Source of the DNA: DASQGA01 sp038209555
Lineage (GTDB): Bacteria > Actinomycetota > Thermoleophilia > Gaiellales > Gaiellaceae
Assembly: GCA_038209555.1 (NCBI GenBank)
Contig: JBBQXP010000076.1
Span: 1 to 14,250 of the forward strand
DNA length: 14,250 nucleotides
Reading direction: 5' to 3'
Part shown: positions 1 through 8,570 of the stretch, in pieces
How the letters are laid out: each line of letters begins with the position of its first letter
Numbering within the stretch: position 1 is the first letter of the stretch
Translations under genes and position numbers: made by a program
Notes under the pieces: model-generated
The model's database searches: none
What the model was told of the DNA's origin: nothing
The model's input: only the letters and a program-made list of their open reading frames with translations

Positions 1-43
1 GCCGTTCCGTGCCGGAGCTGCAACGAAGTTAAGCTCCACGCAC

Positions 44-1693
44 ATGGCGACGACCGAGGACGGCTCGACGATCGAGTCAGCGCCGGGCGACCCGGCCGGC
101 GGCGAAGAGCCACCCAGCTCCGCGCGGGTAGGCCCGCCGGATGACACCACCAAGGCAAAGCTCGCCGAGCTAGCGCGTTTGCAAGAAGAGGCGCTTCACG
201 CCGGCGACGAGCGCTCAGTCGCGCGCCAGCGAGAGCGTGGGAAGCTTCTGGCCCGCGAACGCCTCGAGAAGCTCCTTGACCGGGGAAGCTTCGTCGAGCT
301 CGACCGTTTCGTCCGCCACCGCAATCCTCATTTCGGAATGATGGATCGCAGGCCGTACGGGGATGCGGTCGTCACGGGTTACGGCACGATCTTCGGCCGG
401 AAGGTCTTCGTCTTCTCGCAGGACTTCACCGTCTTCGGCGGCACGCTCTCCGAGGCGTTCGCCGAGAAGATCTGCAAGGTCATGGACCTAGCCCTGAAGT
501 TCGGCTGCCCCGTGATCGGGATCAACGACTCGGGGGGTGCCCGGATCCAGGAGGGGGTCGTCTCGCTCGGCGGCTACGCGGAGATCTTCTGGCGCAACGT
601 CCAGGCGTCCGGCGTCGTCCCGCAGATCAGTCTCGTCATGGGACCGACTGCGGGGGGCGCCGTTTACTCCCCGGCCATGACCGACTTCGTTCTCATGGTC
701 GAGGAAAGCTCGTACATGTTCATCACCGGGCCGGAAGTGGTGAAGACCGTGACCGGGGAGGAGGTCACCTTCGAGGAGCTCGGCGGGGCCATCACACACG
801 CCTCCAAGTCGGGCGTGGCTCACTTCACGGCCCGCGACGAGGAGGCATGTCTGGAGGACGCTCGCTACCTCCTCTCCTTCCTGCCTCAGAACAACGTCGA
901 CCCGCCGCCCTATTTCGAGCCCTCCGACCCGATCGACCGCGAGAACCCCGCCCTCGACACGATCGTGCCCGACAACGCGAACAAGCCGTACGACATGCGA
1001 GAGATCGTCGCCGGCATCGTCGACGACGGCGAGTTCCTCGAGGTGCACGAGCTCTGGGCCGAGAACATCCTCTGCGGTTTCGCGCGGCTTGGCGGGCACC
1101 CCGTCGGCGTTGTCGCCAACAACCCGAAGGCGCTGGCGGGCACCCTGGACATCGACTCATCGGTCAAGGCGGCGCGGTTCGTCCGCACCTGCGACGCGTA
1201 CAACGTGCCGCTTGTCACCTTCGTCGATGTCCCCGGCTTTCTTCCGGGAACAGCCCAGGAGTGGGGAGGCATCATCCGGCACGGCGCAAAGCTCCTCTAC
1301 GCCTATTGCGAGGCAACCGTCCCGAAGATCGCGCTCATCACGCGCAAGGCGTACGGCGGTGCCTACGACGTCATGAGCTCGAAGCACATACGCGCCGACT
1401 TCAACTTTGCGTGGCCGACGGCTGAGGTCGCCGTCATGGGGCCGGAGGGGGCGGTCAACATCGTCTTCCGGAAGGAGCTGGAGGAGGCCGACGACCCGGA
1501 TGCGCGCCGGGCCGAGCTGATTGCCGACTACAAGGCGCAGTTCGCCAACCCGTACACGGCCGCCGAGCGGGGCTACGTGGACGACGTGATCGAGCCGAGG
1601 CGGAGCCGCGCAATCCTCTGCGACGCGCTCGCAACGGCGCTGACAAAGCGTGAGCGCCGTCCGCCGCGCAAGCACGGAAACATCCCTCTGTAG
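44..1693 (+). CDS. pccB: Acyl-CoA carboxylase carboxyltransferase (propionyl-CoA carboxylase beta chain)
   Basis: Biotin-dependent carboxyltransferase that moves the carboxyl group from carboxybiotin to propionyl-CoA (or acetyl-CoA), giving methylmalonyl-CoA (or malonyl-CoA) in the cytoplasm. The 549-residue length fits actinobacterial AccD/PccB subunits. Both crotonase-like halves are present. The N-half has the oxyanion glycines in SGGARIQEG (about 163-171) and GPTAGGAVY (200-208). The C-half has the VDVPGFLPG segment and YGGAYDVM. Asp442 in GGAYDVM corresponds, by family knowledge, to the Streptomyces coelicolor PccB position (Asp422) that favours propionyl-CoA; acetyl-preferring paralogues carry Ile there. 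The C-terminus KHGNIPL is the usual one, so the gene is complete. The first 40 or so residues are a hydrophilic, variable leader, and no clear Shine-Dalgarno precedes the ATG, so the start is less certain than the rest. The biotin carboxylase/BCCP subunit is not in the window. Confidence 0.93.
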   Translation: MATTEDGSTIESAPGDPAGGEEPPSSARVGPPDDTTKAKLAELARLQEEALHAGDERSVARQRERGKLLARERLEKLLDRGSFVELDRFVRHRNPHFGMMDRRPYGDAVVTGYGTIFGRKVFVFSQDFTVFGGTLSEAFAEKICKVMDLALKFGCPVIGINDSGGARIQEGVVSLGGYAEIFWRNVQASGVVPQISLVMGPTAGGAVYSPAMTDFVLMVEESSYMFITGPEVVKTVTGEEVTFEELGGAITHASKSGVAHFTARDEEACLEDARYLLSFLPQNNVDPPPYFEPSDPIDRENPALDTIVPDNANKPYDMREIVAGIVDDGEFLEVHELWAENILCGFARLGGHPVGVVANNPKALAGTLDIDSSVKAARFVRTCDAYNVPLVTFVDVPGFLPGTAQEWGGIIRHGAKLLYAYCEATVPKIALITRKAYGGAYDVMSSKHIRADFNFAWPTAEVAVMGPEGAVNIVFRKELEEADDPDARRAELIADYKAQFANPYTAAERGYVDDVIEPRRSRAILCDALATALTKRERRPPRKHGNIPL

Positions 1694-1714
1694 GGGCGGG
1701 ACTTGTCCCGCCCG
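1690..1714. repeat. GTAGGGGCGG palindromic repeat, copy 1 (possible bidirectional terminator)
   Basis: An 8-bp perfect stem GGGCGGGA (1694-1701) and TCCCGCCC (1706-1713) with loop CTTG lies in the 28-bp gap between two convergent genes, where it could stop transcription from both sides. No T-run follows, so it is not a classic intrinsic terminator. It starts with GTAGGGGCGG, and the TAG of this motif is the stop codon of the carboxylase gene. The same 10 bases begin a second hairpin at 13822, which points to a dispersed intergenic repeat family. Confidence 0.55.
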
Positions 1715-1721
1715 CGTCCGT

Positions 1722-2678
1722 TCAGCCCACCCAGGCGATGTCGGTCGCGACGATCGCGAACCGGCGGACGCGCAGGTATGGCCCGGTTGCCCGGAAGAGC
1801 ATGATGCTCCGACGCGTGGCCGCGACAGCCCAGCGCTCGTCGGGTGACCACGCGATCGCATGGGCGTTCACGAACGACAGGTTGGACGGGGTTCCGTTTC
1901 GGTCGAGAAAGGTGAGCGCCTCCCGTGGGCCGCGTCCCGTCCGAACCACGAGGTGGTCGCCGCGAGGGCTCGCGACGAGACCCGAGAGGCGGGGCGCCAG
2001 GAACGTCGCCCCGCGAACGGGTCGTCGTCCCTCGAAGACGACGAGGAGGTCGAGTCCTTCCGGCCCGGGGGGCTTATTGGTCGTCAGCAGAGCTGCGAAG
2101 CGCCGGTCGTCGAGCCAAGCAACCTCGCGAAGTCGTGTGGGTCCGATGGTCGCGCTCGCCGGCCCGACCGCGCGGCTCACGTCCAGAGCGGAGAGAAGCA
2201 GCCGCCGGTCGCGGAGGCGCGAGGAAAGGCGCAGCGAGCCGTCGACGACGTAGGTGAGACTGCCGTCGGGCTTCCAGGCGGGTGAGCAGCCCCGCCGGCG
2301 GAGGATCGGCTCTCCCCCCGGCGCACGCACCACGACGTGGCCGTCAGTGCAGCGTGCAGAGAGTGCGCCGCCGGGCTGCCAGGTCTCGCCATCGCGTGCG
2401 AGGCGGCCGGCTGGATCGAGGGTGAGTCCACATGCGACCTGGCGGGGAGCGTTCGCATCGGCTCCGCTCGGAAGGGCGATCTCGTGCAGGCGGCAGTGGC
2501 GGTCGAGGTAGACGAGCGTTCCCGAGACCGACTCGGCCGTCGCTGCAACGTCGACCGCGTCGGCTCCAGGACTTCGGGGCTCGGGCTTCCGCTCGCCCCC
2601 GCCGATGCCATCGACCGCTGCAGCGACGGCCACGAGGGCGACGGCCCAGACCACGAGCGCGCTCCGGAGACGGCGCAT
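1722..2678 (-). CDS. Membrane-anchored or secreted propeller-like protein of unknown function
   Basis: A 318-residue protein. The start at 2678 was chosen because it gives a positively charged N-terminus (MRRLR) followed by a hydrophobic segment at about residues 6-24, a signal peptide or signal anchor; the open frame upstream is arginine-rich shadow. The rest contains several blade-like stretches, such as SPAWKPDG, GLVASPRGDHLVV and IAWSPDERWAVAA. These resemble the W/SPDG blades of TolB/WD40-like beta-propellers. Two Cys pairs could form disulfides outside the membrane. It begins 38 bp after the stop of the upstream c-di-GMP gene on the same strand, so the two are probably co-transcribed and the protein may be an extracytoplasmic partner. 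That link is inference. No enzymatic motif is visible. Confidence 0.75.
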   Translation of the reverse strand: MRRLRSALVVWAVALVAVAAAVDGIGGGERKPEPRSPGADAVDVAATAESVSGTLVYLDRHCRLHEIALPSGADANAPRQVACGLTLDPAGRLARDGETWQPGGALSARCTDGHVVVRAPGGEPILRRRGCSPAWKPDGSLTYVVDGSLRLSSRLRDRRLLLSALDVSRAVGPASATIGPTRLREVAWLDDRRFAALLTTNKPPGPEGLDLLVVFEGRRPVRGATFLAPRLSGLVASPRGDHLVVRTGRGPREALTFLDRNGTPSNLSFVNAHAIAWSPDERWAVAATRRSIMLFRATGPYLRVRRFAIVATDIAWVG

Positions 2679-2716
2679 CCGCCGCCACGATACTTTGCCT
2701 GGCGGGCGGGGCTTGG

Positions 2717-4573
<1,857 letters not shown>

Positions 4574-4580
4574 GGGGTGA

Positions 4581-4673
4581 CTAGCTCCAGATGAAGCCGT
4601 CAAGCTCGCCGAAGAAGGCGGAGCAGACGACCAGAGCTGTCATGACGGCCGTTGTGACTTTCCAATGAAGCAT
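4581..4673 (-). CDS. Putative 30-residue small membrane peptide upstream of the c-di-GMP gene
   Basis: ATG at 4673, TAG at 4583-4581. AAAAGGGG sits 6 nt before the ATG, one of the best Shine-Dalgarno sequences in the window. The peptide begins MLHWKVTTAVMTALVV and ends in GFIWS: a short basic/aromatic N-terminus, one hydrophobic segment (about 6-21), then an acidic and aromatic tail. It could be a single-span membrane peptide or a leader peptide. Its stop lies inside the ribosome-binding region of the GGDEF/HD-GYP gene (GGAG just before the TAG, GTG 7 nt after it), which suggests translational coupling. No family is recognised. It is too short to be certain, but the strong ribosome site and position favour real translation. 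Confidence 0.55.
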   Translation of the reverse strand: MLHWKVTTAVMTALVVCSAFFGELDGFIWS

Positions 4674-4714
4674 CGTGATCCCCTTTTGAGTGGACGCCAG
4701 CACATGCAGTATCA

Positions 4715-4743
4715 ATCTCACCCTTTAGCGGGTCATCACTCAA
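4715..4743 (-). promoter_or_regulatory. Candidate promoter with palindromic operator for the small ORF / c-di-GMP unit
   Basis: Reading the minus strand, TTGAGT (4743-4738) and TGAGAT (4720-4715) are exactly 17 bp apart, a sigma-70-like layout with a good -35 and a weak -10. Inside and overlapping the spacer is an 18-bp interrupted palindrome (4718-4735) of the form T-N-ACCC-N6-GGGT-N-A, which could be bound by a dimeric regulator. The region is visibly AT-richer than its surroundings. Prediction from sequence only. Confidence 0.3.
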
Positions 4744-4770
4744 TCGGGGGATTATTGCCTTGCGAGGCTT

Positions 4771-5781
4771 TTACGAAAGACCGGCTTCTGCGAGCGGGCG
4801 CCGTCCCCAGGCGAAGCTGTCGGCCCACCAGTTCTCAAGTGGGACCAGGGTCACGCCCTGGCTCGACGAGTGGACGATCCAGCCGCCACCCAGATACAGC
4901 CCCATGTGGCCGATCTGTGCCGGACGCGAGCGCGGCCCCAGATCCCCGAAGAAGACGATGTCGGCGGGCCGGAGGCCCCGACGCGAGATTCGCTGGGCCT
5001 TCGGCATCTCCCTGCTCATCGCATAGGTCGTGCGCCCGAGCAGCGTCGAGCCGAGCTGCGGGGCGCCGGTCCACCGTTCGAGCTTGTAGACGCGCCACAC
5101 GAATCCGGAGCAGTCGAAGCCGCCCCGGGCTTCGACTCCGAAGGGCGATTCGGCGTACTCCGACGTGCCGCCCCAGATATAGGGATAGCCGACGAAGCGG
5201 ACCGCCCTGCGGAGGACCCGAGTCTGCCAGGCCGTGAGAGCGGGCAGATTGAGCGAGGATGCCTTGTCGTTGGCCCACTGAAGCTTCCAGTCGTCGAAGC
5301 CGACGAGCTGGGCGACCGAGTAGGCGGTCTCAGCCCGCGTGACCCGGTTGCTCGGCAGGAGCTCGAGGTCGTCGTCCTGCTGCGGATGGTTGTAGCGAAG
5401 CCCGAGAAGCCGCGCGAGGACCTCGGTGCCGGCCCGGCTCGGCGGCCGGAGATCCGACGCGGCGAGCTCGGCGCGAATCTGCCGGGCGGCGGGGCCGAGG
5501 CCGAGGGCGCGGACGAGCGCCCGGTCGAGCTCCGCGACGGTCACCCTCCTGTCCGGGTCGACGACCACCTGCTCCTTCTGTGTGATTCCTGCGACGATCT
5601 GCGCCAGGTCGCGTCGGGTCAAAGCCGAGTTGGGACGGAAGCCGGCGACGCTCGGGCCCATGAGGCCGCTCTGAACGGCGACCCGGATCTCGGCGCGCGC
5701 CCAGGACGCGGCGGACGCGGTTTCCGCGCCCGCGAGGGTCGCGAGCAGCGCGAGAAGTACGAAGGCGCGACGTGTCCTCAT
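4771..5781 (-). CDS. Secreted SLH-domain NlpC/P60 peptidoglycan endopeptidase
   Basis: 336 residues from the ATG at 5781. That start was chosen because it gives a clear signal peptide: MRTRR, a hydrophobic stretch (7-18), and a likely cleavage site around ASA-A at 22-25. Residues about 26-165 hold degenerate S-layer-homology-like repeats (FRPNSALTRRDLAQIV and NRVTRAETAYSVAQLV), which in other proteins bind secondary cell-wall polymer. The C-terminal NlpC/P60 domain (about 185-330) carries the catalytic Cys224 in GGFDCSGFVW, His292 in IGHMGLYLGGG and a third polar residue, His304, in IVHSSS. Enzymes of this family cut peptide stems of peptidoglycan, for example D-Glu-gamma-diamino acid bonds. 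It is divergently placed to glcD with an 79-bp gap that may hold both promoters. Substrate bond and physiological role are not shown by the sequence. Confidence 0.88.
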   Translation of the reverse strand: MRTRRAFVLLALLATLAGAETASAASWARAEIRVAVQSGLMGPSVAGFRPNSALTRRDLAQIVAGITQKEQVVVDPDRRVTVAELDRALVRALGLGPAARQIRAELAASDLRPPSRAGTEVLARLLGLRYNHPQQDDDLELLPSNRVTRAETAYSVAQLVGFDDWKLQWANDKASSLNLPALTAWQTRVLRRAVRFVGYPYIWGGTSEYAESPFGVEARGGFDCSGFVWRVYKLERWTGAPQLGSTLLGRTTYAMSREMPKAQRISRRGLRPADIVFFGDLGPRSRPAQIGHMGLYLGGGWIVHSSSQGVTLVPLENWWADSFAWGRRPLAEAGLS

Positions 5782-5860
5782 GAATTTTCCATCGGCCCGG
5801 TCCGCCGGGATCTTGAGCTGCGGCCACCTCAGCCTAGGGATCCGGTCAGAATAGCCGCGG

Positions 5861-7312
5861 ATGGACGTCGATCTGCTGATCCAGCGGCTGGGCGAGATCG
5901 CAGGCGACGAGCATGTCGTCACGCACCCCCACCAGCTCCGGACATACGAGTCCGACGGCCTCCTCCAGTATCGCGTGTCCCCACGTGCTGTCGTGCTCCC
6001 CGGCTCGGCCCAGGAGGTACAGGAGGTCGTGCGCGTGTGTTTCGAGTCCAAAGTTCCATGGGTCGCCCGGGGCGCGGGCACCGGCCTCTCCGGAGGGGCG
6101 CTTCCTTACGAGGAGGGCATCCTGATCGTCCTGTCGCGGCTGCGCCGGATCGTCGAAGTCGATCTCGAGAACCAGCGGATCGTGGTCGAGCCGGGCGTGA
6201 CCAACCTCGAGGTGTCGCGCGCCGTCGGTCCGACCCACTTCTATCCGCCCGACCCTTCGAGCCAGGTGGTCTGCTCGATCGGGGGGAACGTGGCGGAGAA
6301 CTCAGGTGGCGCGCATTGCTTCAAGTACGGCTTCACGACGAACTACGTCACCGGCCTGGAAGTGGTCCTGCCGGACGGCGAGCTTCTCGAGCTGGGCGGC
6401 AAGGAGCTCGACTCTCCCGGCTACGATCTCGTCGGCGCCTTCGTGGGGTCCGAAGGGACGCTCGGCGTCGCGACCCGAGTGACTCTTCGCGTCGTCCCGG
6501 TGCCCGAGACGATCCGGACGCTCGTGGCCTTCTTCGGCCACACCGACGAGGCCGGGCAGGCTGTGACAGAGATCGTCGCCGCCGGCATCGTTCCCGGCGC
6601 GATCGAGATGATGGACCGGCTGTCGATCCAGGCAACCGAGGCGGCCACGCACGCTGGCTACCGGCTCGATGCAGGCGCAGCGCTGATCGTGGAGCTGGAC
6701 GGACCAGAGGCGGAGTGCAGCTCAGCGCTCGACGAGGTCGTCGCCCATTGCAGGGCCGCCGGGGCGATCGAGGTGCGGGTGGCCCGCGACGAGGTCGAGC
6801 GAGAGCTCTTCTGGAAGGCCCGGCGCGCGGCCTTCGGCGCCATGGGCCGGATCTCGACGACGTACTACGTCCAGGACAGCGTGTTGCCTCGAACGCGTCT
6901 GCCTGAAGTGCTCCGGTTGATCGACGAGCTGTCGGCCGAGTACGGGATGCAGGTCGCAAACGTCTTCCACGCGGGAGACGGGAACCTGCATCCGTTGGTC
7001 TGCTATGACGGGCGCACGCCCGGCGAGGCAGAGCGGGCGGAGGAGCTGGCGGGAAGGATCGTGAAGGCCTGCGTCGATGCGGGCGGGTCGATCACGGGCG
7101 AGCACGGGGTCGGGATCGACAAGAAGCACTACATGCCGTCGATGTTCTCCGAGCCGGACCTCGACGCCTTCCAGCGGCTGCGCTGCTCGTTCGACCCGGA
7201 CGGGCTCGCCAACCCCGGCAAGGTGATGCCGACGCCGAGACTCTGCGGCGAGGTGCCGGGCCCCTACCGGCAGCATCCGCTCGAGCGCGACGGTGTCGCA
7301 GAGCGGATGTGA
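5861..7312 (+). CDS. glcD: Glycolate oxidase, FAD-binding subunit GlcD
   Basis: Catalytic flavin subunit of glycolate dehydrogenase/oxidase, which converts glycolate to glyoxylate with electrons passing to the quinone pool through GlcF. The 483-residue protein has the VAO/PCMH FAD-binding fold (RGAGTGLSGGAL at 70-81, PPDPSS at 129-134, IGGNVAENSGG at 140-150) and the C-terminal FAD-oxidase domain (VFHAGDGNLHPL at 368-379, GEHGVGIDK at 413-421). This matches GlcD and related FAD-linked D-lactate dehydrogenases. The adjacent glcE and glcF decide for glycolate oxidase. It is the first gene of the operon. Its stop overlaps the start of glcE. No strong Shine-Dalgarno is visible before the ATG. Confidence 0.93.
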   Translation: MDVDLLIQRLGEIAGDEHVVTHPHQLRTYESDGLLQYRVSPRAVVLPGSAQEVQEVVRVCFESKVPWVARGAGTGLSGGALPYEEGILIVLSRLRRIVEVDLENQRIVVEPGVTNLEVSRAVGPTHFYPPDPSSQVVCSIGGNVAENSGGAHCFKYGFTTNYVTGLEVVLPDGELLELGGKELDSPGYDLVGAFVGSEGTLGVATRVTLRVVPVPETIRTLVAFFGHTDEAGQAVTEIVAAGIVPGAIEMMDRLSIQATEAATHAGYRLDAGAALIVELDGPEAECSSALDEVVAHCRAAGAIEVRVARDEVERELFWKARRAAFGAMGRISTTYYVQDSVLPRTRLPEVLRLIDELSAEYGMQVANVFHAGDGNLHPLVCYDGRTPGEAERAEELAGRIVKACVDAGGSITGEHGVGIDKKHYMPSMFSEPDLDAFQRLRCSFDPDGLANPGKVMPTPRLCGEVPGPYRQHPLERDGVAERM

Positions 7313-8403
7313 TGCTGGAGCCCGCGTCTTACGAGGAGGCCGCCGAGTTCCTGAAGGCGAGCGGCGAAGTGGCCCGCGCTGTCCGGCCGGTCGGCGGAGG
7401 CACGAAGCTCGCATGGGGCGGGGCGGGCCACTCCGATCTGGACCTCTCGACCGAGTCGCTCGCGTCGATCCGCGAGCACAACGCCGGCGATCTGACCGCG
7501 GTCCTGGAGGCGGGGGTCCCGCTCACGCACGCGCAGGACATCTTCGCCGAGGCGGGTCAGATGCTCGCACTCGACCCACCGCTCGGTGCTGGGGACGCTG
7601 CGACGATCGGGGGGATCGTCGCGACCGGTGACTCCGGGCCGCTTCGCCACCGCTACGGGGCGCCGCGCGACCTCGTGATCGGGATCACGGTAGCTCTCTC
7701 GGACGGCACCGTCGCAAAATCGGGGGGGAAGGTGATCAAGAACGTGGCCGGTTACGACCTCGGCAAGCTCTTCGCAGGCTCGTTTGGCACGCTCGGACTG
7801 ATCCTCGGTGTGGCGGTGCGCCTCCATCCGCGGCCCGCAACGCGGGCGACGGCGGTCTTTCGGAGCGACGCACCCGACGCTCTGGCCGGGACCGCCGCCG
7901 CGCTGGCCCACGCACCCCTCGAGCTCGAAGCTCTCGACGTTCGCTGGGAGCGGGGCCGAGGTGCCGTGCTCGCGCGTGCGGCAGGGAGCGCTGCAATCCA
8001 TCGAGCCGGGAACATGGTCGAGCGCTGGGGCGGCGAGCTGATGGAGGCCGACGACGCTCTCTGGGCGGCGCAACGAGCGGGCCAGCGGTCGGAAGACGGA
8101 ATCGTCCTTCGCGTTTCCGCCCTGCCGGCGCGGCTCGGCCGGCTGCTCGAGGTGGCCGAGCGTGCAGGGGGCCGGCTGGTGGGACGGGCGGGCCTTGGAA
8201 TCGCCTGGCTCTCCCTTCCCGACGTCTCGGCGCTTGCGGAGGTGCGGCGCGAGTTCGGCGGGGTCGTGCTCGACCGTCCTCCCGGCCTGGAGATCGAAGC
8301 GTGGGAGCCCGAGCCGCCCGCCGCCGGGCTCATGCGCCGCGTCAAGGAGCGGTTCGACCCGGCCGGCATCCTGAACCCGGGCGTCTTCGCCGGAGGGATT
8401 TGA
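7312..8403 (+). CDS. glcE: Glycolate oxidase, FAD-binding subunit GlcE
   Basis: Second flavoprotein-like subunit of the GlcDEF complex. It has the same PCMH FAD-binding fold but lacks most of the long C-terminal catalytic domain of GlcD; about 363 residues is normal for GlcE. Visible motifs are RPVGGGTKLAWGG near residue 26, the central GDAATIGGIVATGDSG, and KNVAGYDLGKLFAGSFGTLG, a segment very characteristic of GlcE. The ATG at 7312 overlaps the glcD TGA; a GTG directly in front (7309) is an alternative. The end matters: the last codons contain GGAGGG (8392-8397), a textbook ribosome-binding site 5 nt before an ATG at 8403 that overlaps the glcE TGA. This implies that the next gene was once coupled directly here. 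Confidence 0.93.
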   Translation: MLEPASYEEAAEFLKASGEVARAVRPVGGGTKLAWGGAGHSDLDLSTESLASIREHNAGDLTAVLEAGVPLTHAQDIFAEAGQMLALDPPLGAGDAATIGGIVATGDSGPLRHRYGAPRDLVIGITVALSDGTVAKSGGKVIKNVAGYDLGKLFAGSFGTLGLILGVAVRLHPRPATRATAVFRSDAPDALAGTAAALAHAPLELEALDVRWERGRGAVLARAAGSAAIHRAGNMVERWGGELMEADDALWAAQRAGQRSEDGIVLRVSALPARLGRLLEVAERAGGRLVGRAGLGIAWLSLPDVSALAEVRREFGGVVLDRPPGLEIEAWEPEPPAAGLMRRVKERFDPAGILNPGVFAGGI

Positions 8404-8405
8404 TG
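8401..8405 (+). repeat. Left copy of TGATG flanking direct repeat
   Basis: TGATG here contains the glcE stop (TGA) and an overlapping ATG preceded by GGAGGG with 5-nt spacing. The same pentamer recurs at 8568-8572 with the glcF ATG. Read together they look like a 5-bp duplication produced by insertion into a stop/start overlap. Five bases alone could recur by chance; the reading-frame context is what makes it convincing. Confidence 0.45.
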
Positions 8406-8564
8406 GTTGATCGGCAATTACCACGCCCACGGATGGCGGCCCAGACACGGCGCCAGACCGCACCCTCGCCCTTGTCAAGGCTTCTAGCCTTGCCTGCGGA
8501 CGATGGCGCACCCTGGCTTGGTCTGACCCGTCCCCGCGGGCATGCCAATTACCGACCAACCATC
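8402..8564. mobile_element. 163-nt foldback (MITE-like) inverted-repeat element between glcE and glcF
   Basis: The whole stretch is one long imperfect hairpin. The outer arms 8402-8432 and 8534-8564 pair at 25 of 31 positions. A bulge and further arms follow (8434-8446 with 8521-8533, GCCAG 8452-8456 with 8513-8517, and 8457-8475 with 8494-8512). The tip is a perfect 7-bp stem CAAGGCT/AGCCTTG (8476-8482, 8486-8492) with a TCT loop. TGATG occurs at 8401-8405 and again at 8568-8572 and may be the target-site duplication. It has no transposase, so if mobile it is non-autonomous. An alternative is a cis-acting RNA hairpin within the operon. No second copy is seen in the window. Confidence 0.65.
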
Positions 8565-8570
8565 TGCTGA
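8403..8570 (+). CDS. 55-codon ORF within the foldback element, possible translational-coupling leader
   Basis: The ATG at 8403 overlaps the glcE TGA and has a near-perfect ribosome site (GGAGGG, 5-nt spacer). The TGA at 8568-8570 overlaps the glcF ATG. Translation would therefore pass from glcE through this ORF into glcF with TGATG junctions on both sides. The predicted peptide (starts MVDRQLPRPR, ends NYRPTIC) is rich in Arg, Pro and Ala, has no recognisable domain and is encoded by the two hairpin arms, so the product itself is probably meaningless. Its value may be to carry ribosomes to glcF, which has no ribosome site of its own. Confidence 0.35.
   Translation: MVDRQLPRPRMAAQTRRQTAPSPLSRLLALPADDGAPWLGLTRPRGHANYRPTIC

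Noticed and set aside
1..60. 5S rRNA-like string (GTTCC followed by GAAGTTAAGCTCC) upstream of the carboxylase gene
   Set aside because: The 13-base match to the 5S core is striking, but the helices expected downstream are replaced by a coding sequence and the upstream part is outside the window. Probably chance; it also forms a GGAGCT/AGCTCC inverted repeat at 14-37 that I cannot interpret.
4720..4733. Possible c-di-GMP riboswitch in front of the c-di-GMP enzyme
   Set aside because: The region is short and lacks the conserved GEMM core and receptor sequences; only a small palindrome is present.
4752..4770. Terminator after the NlpC/P60 gene (GCCT-CGCA-AGGC on the minus strand)
   Set aside because: Only a 4-bp stem with no T-run; too weak to call.
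5813..5840. Sigma-70 promoter for glcD (TTGAGC, 16 bp, TAGGGA)
   Set aside because: The -10 hexamer matches the consensus poorly, and no second line of evidence supports it.
4870..6906. Plus-strand 678-codon frame spanning the NlpC/P60 gene and part of glcD
   Set aside because: It crosses two recognised genes in the wrong frame and has low-complexity Arg-rich composition.
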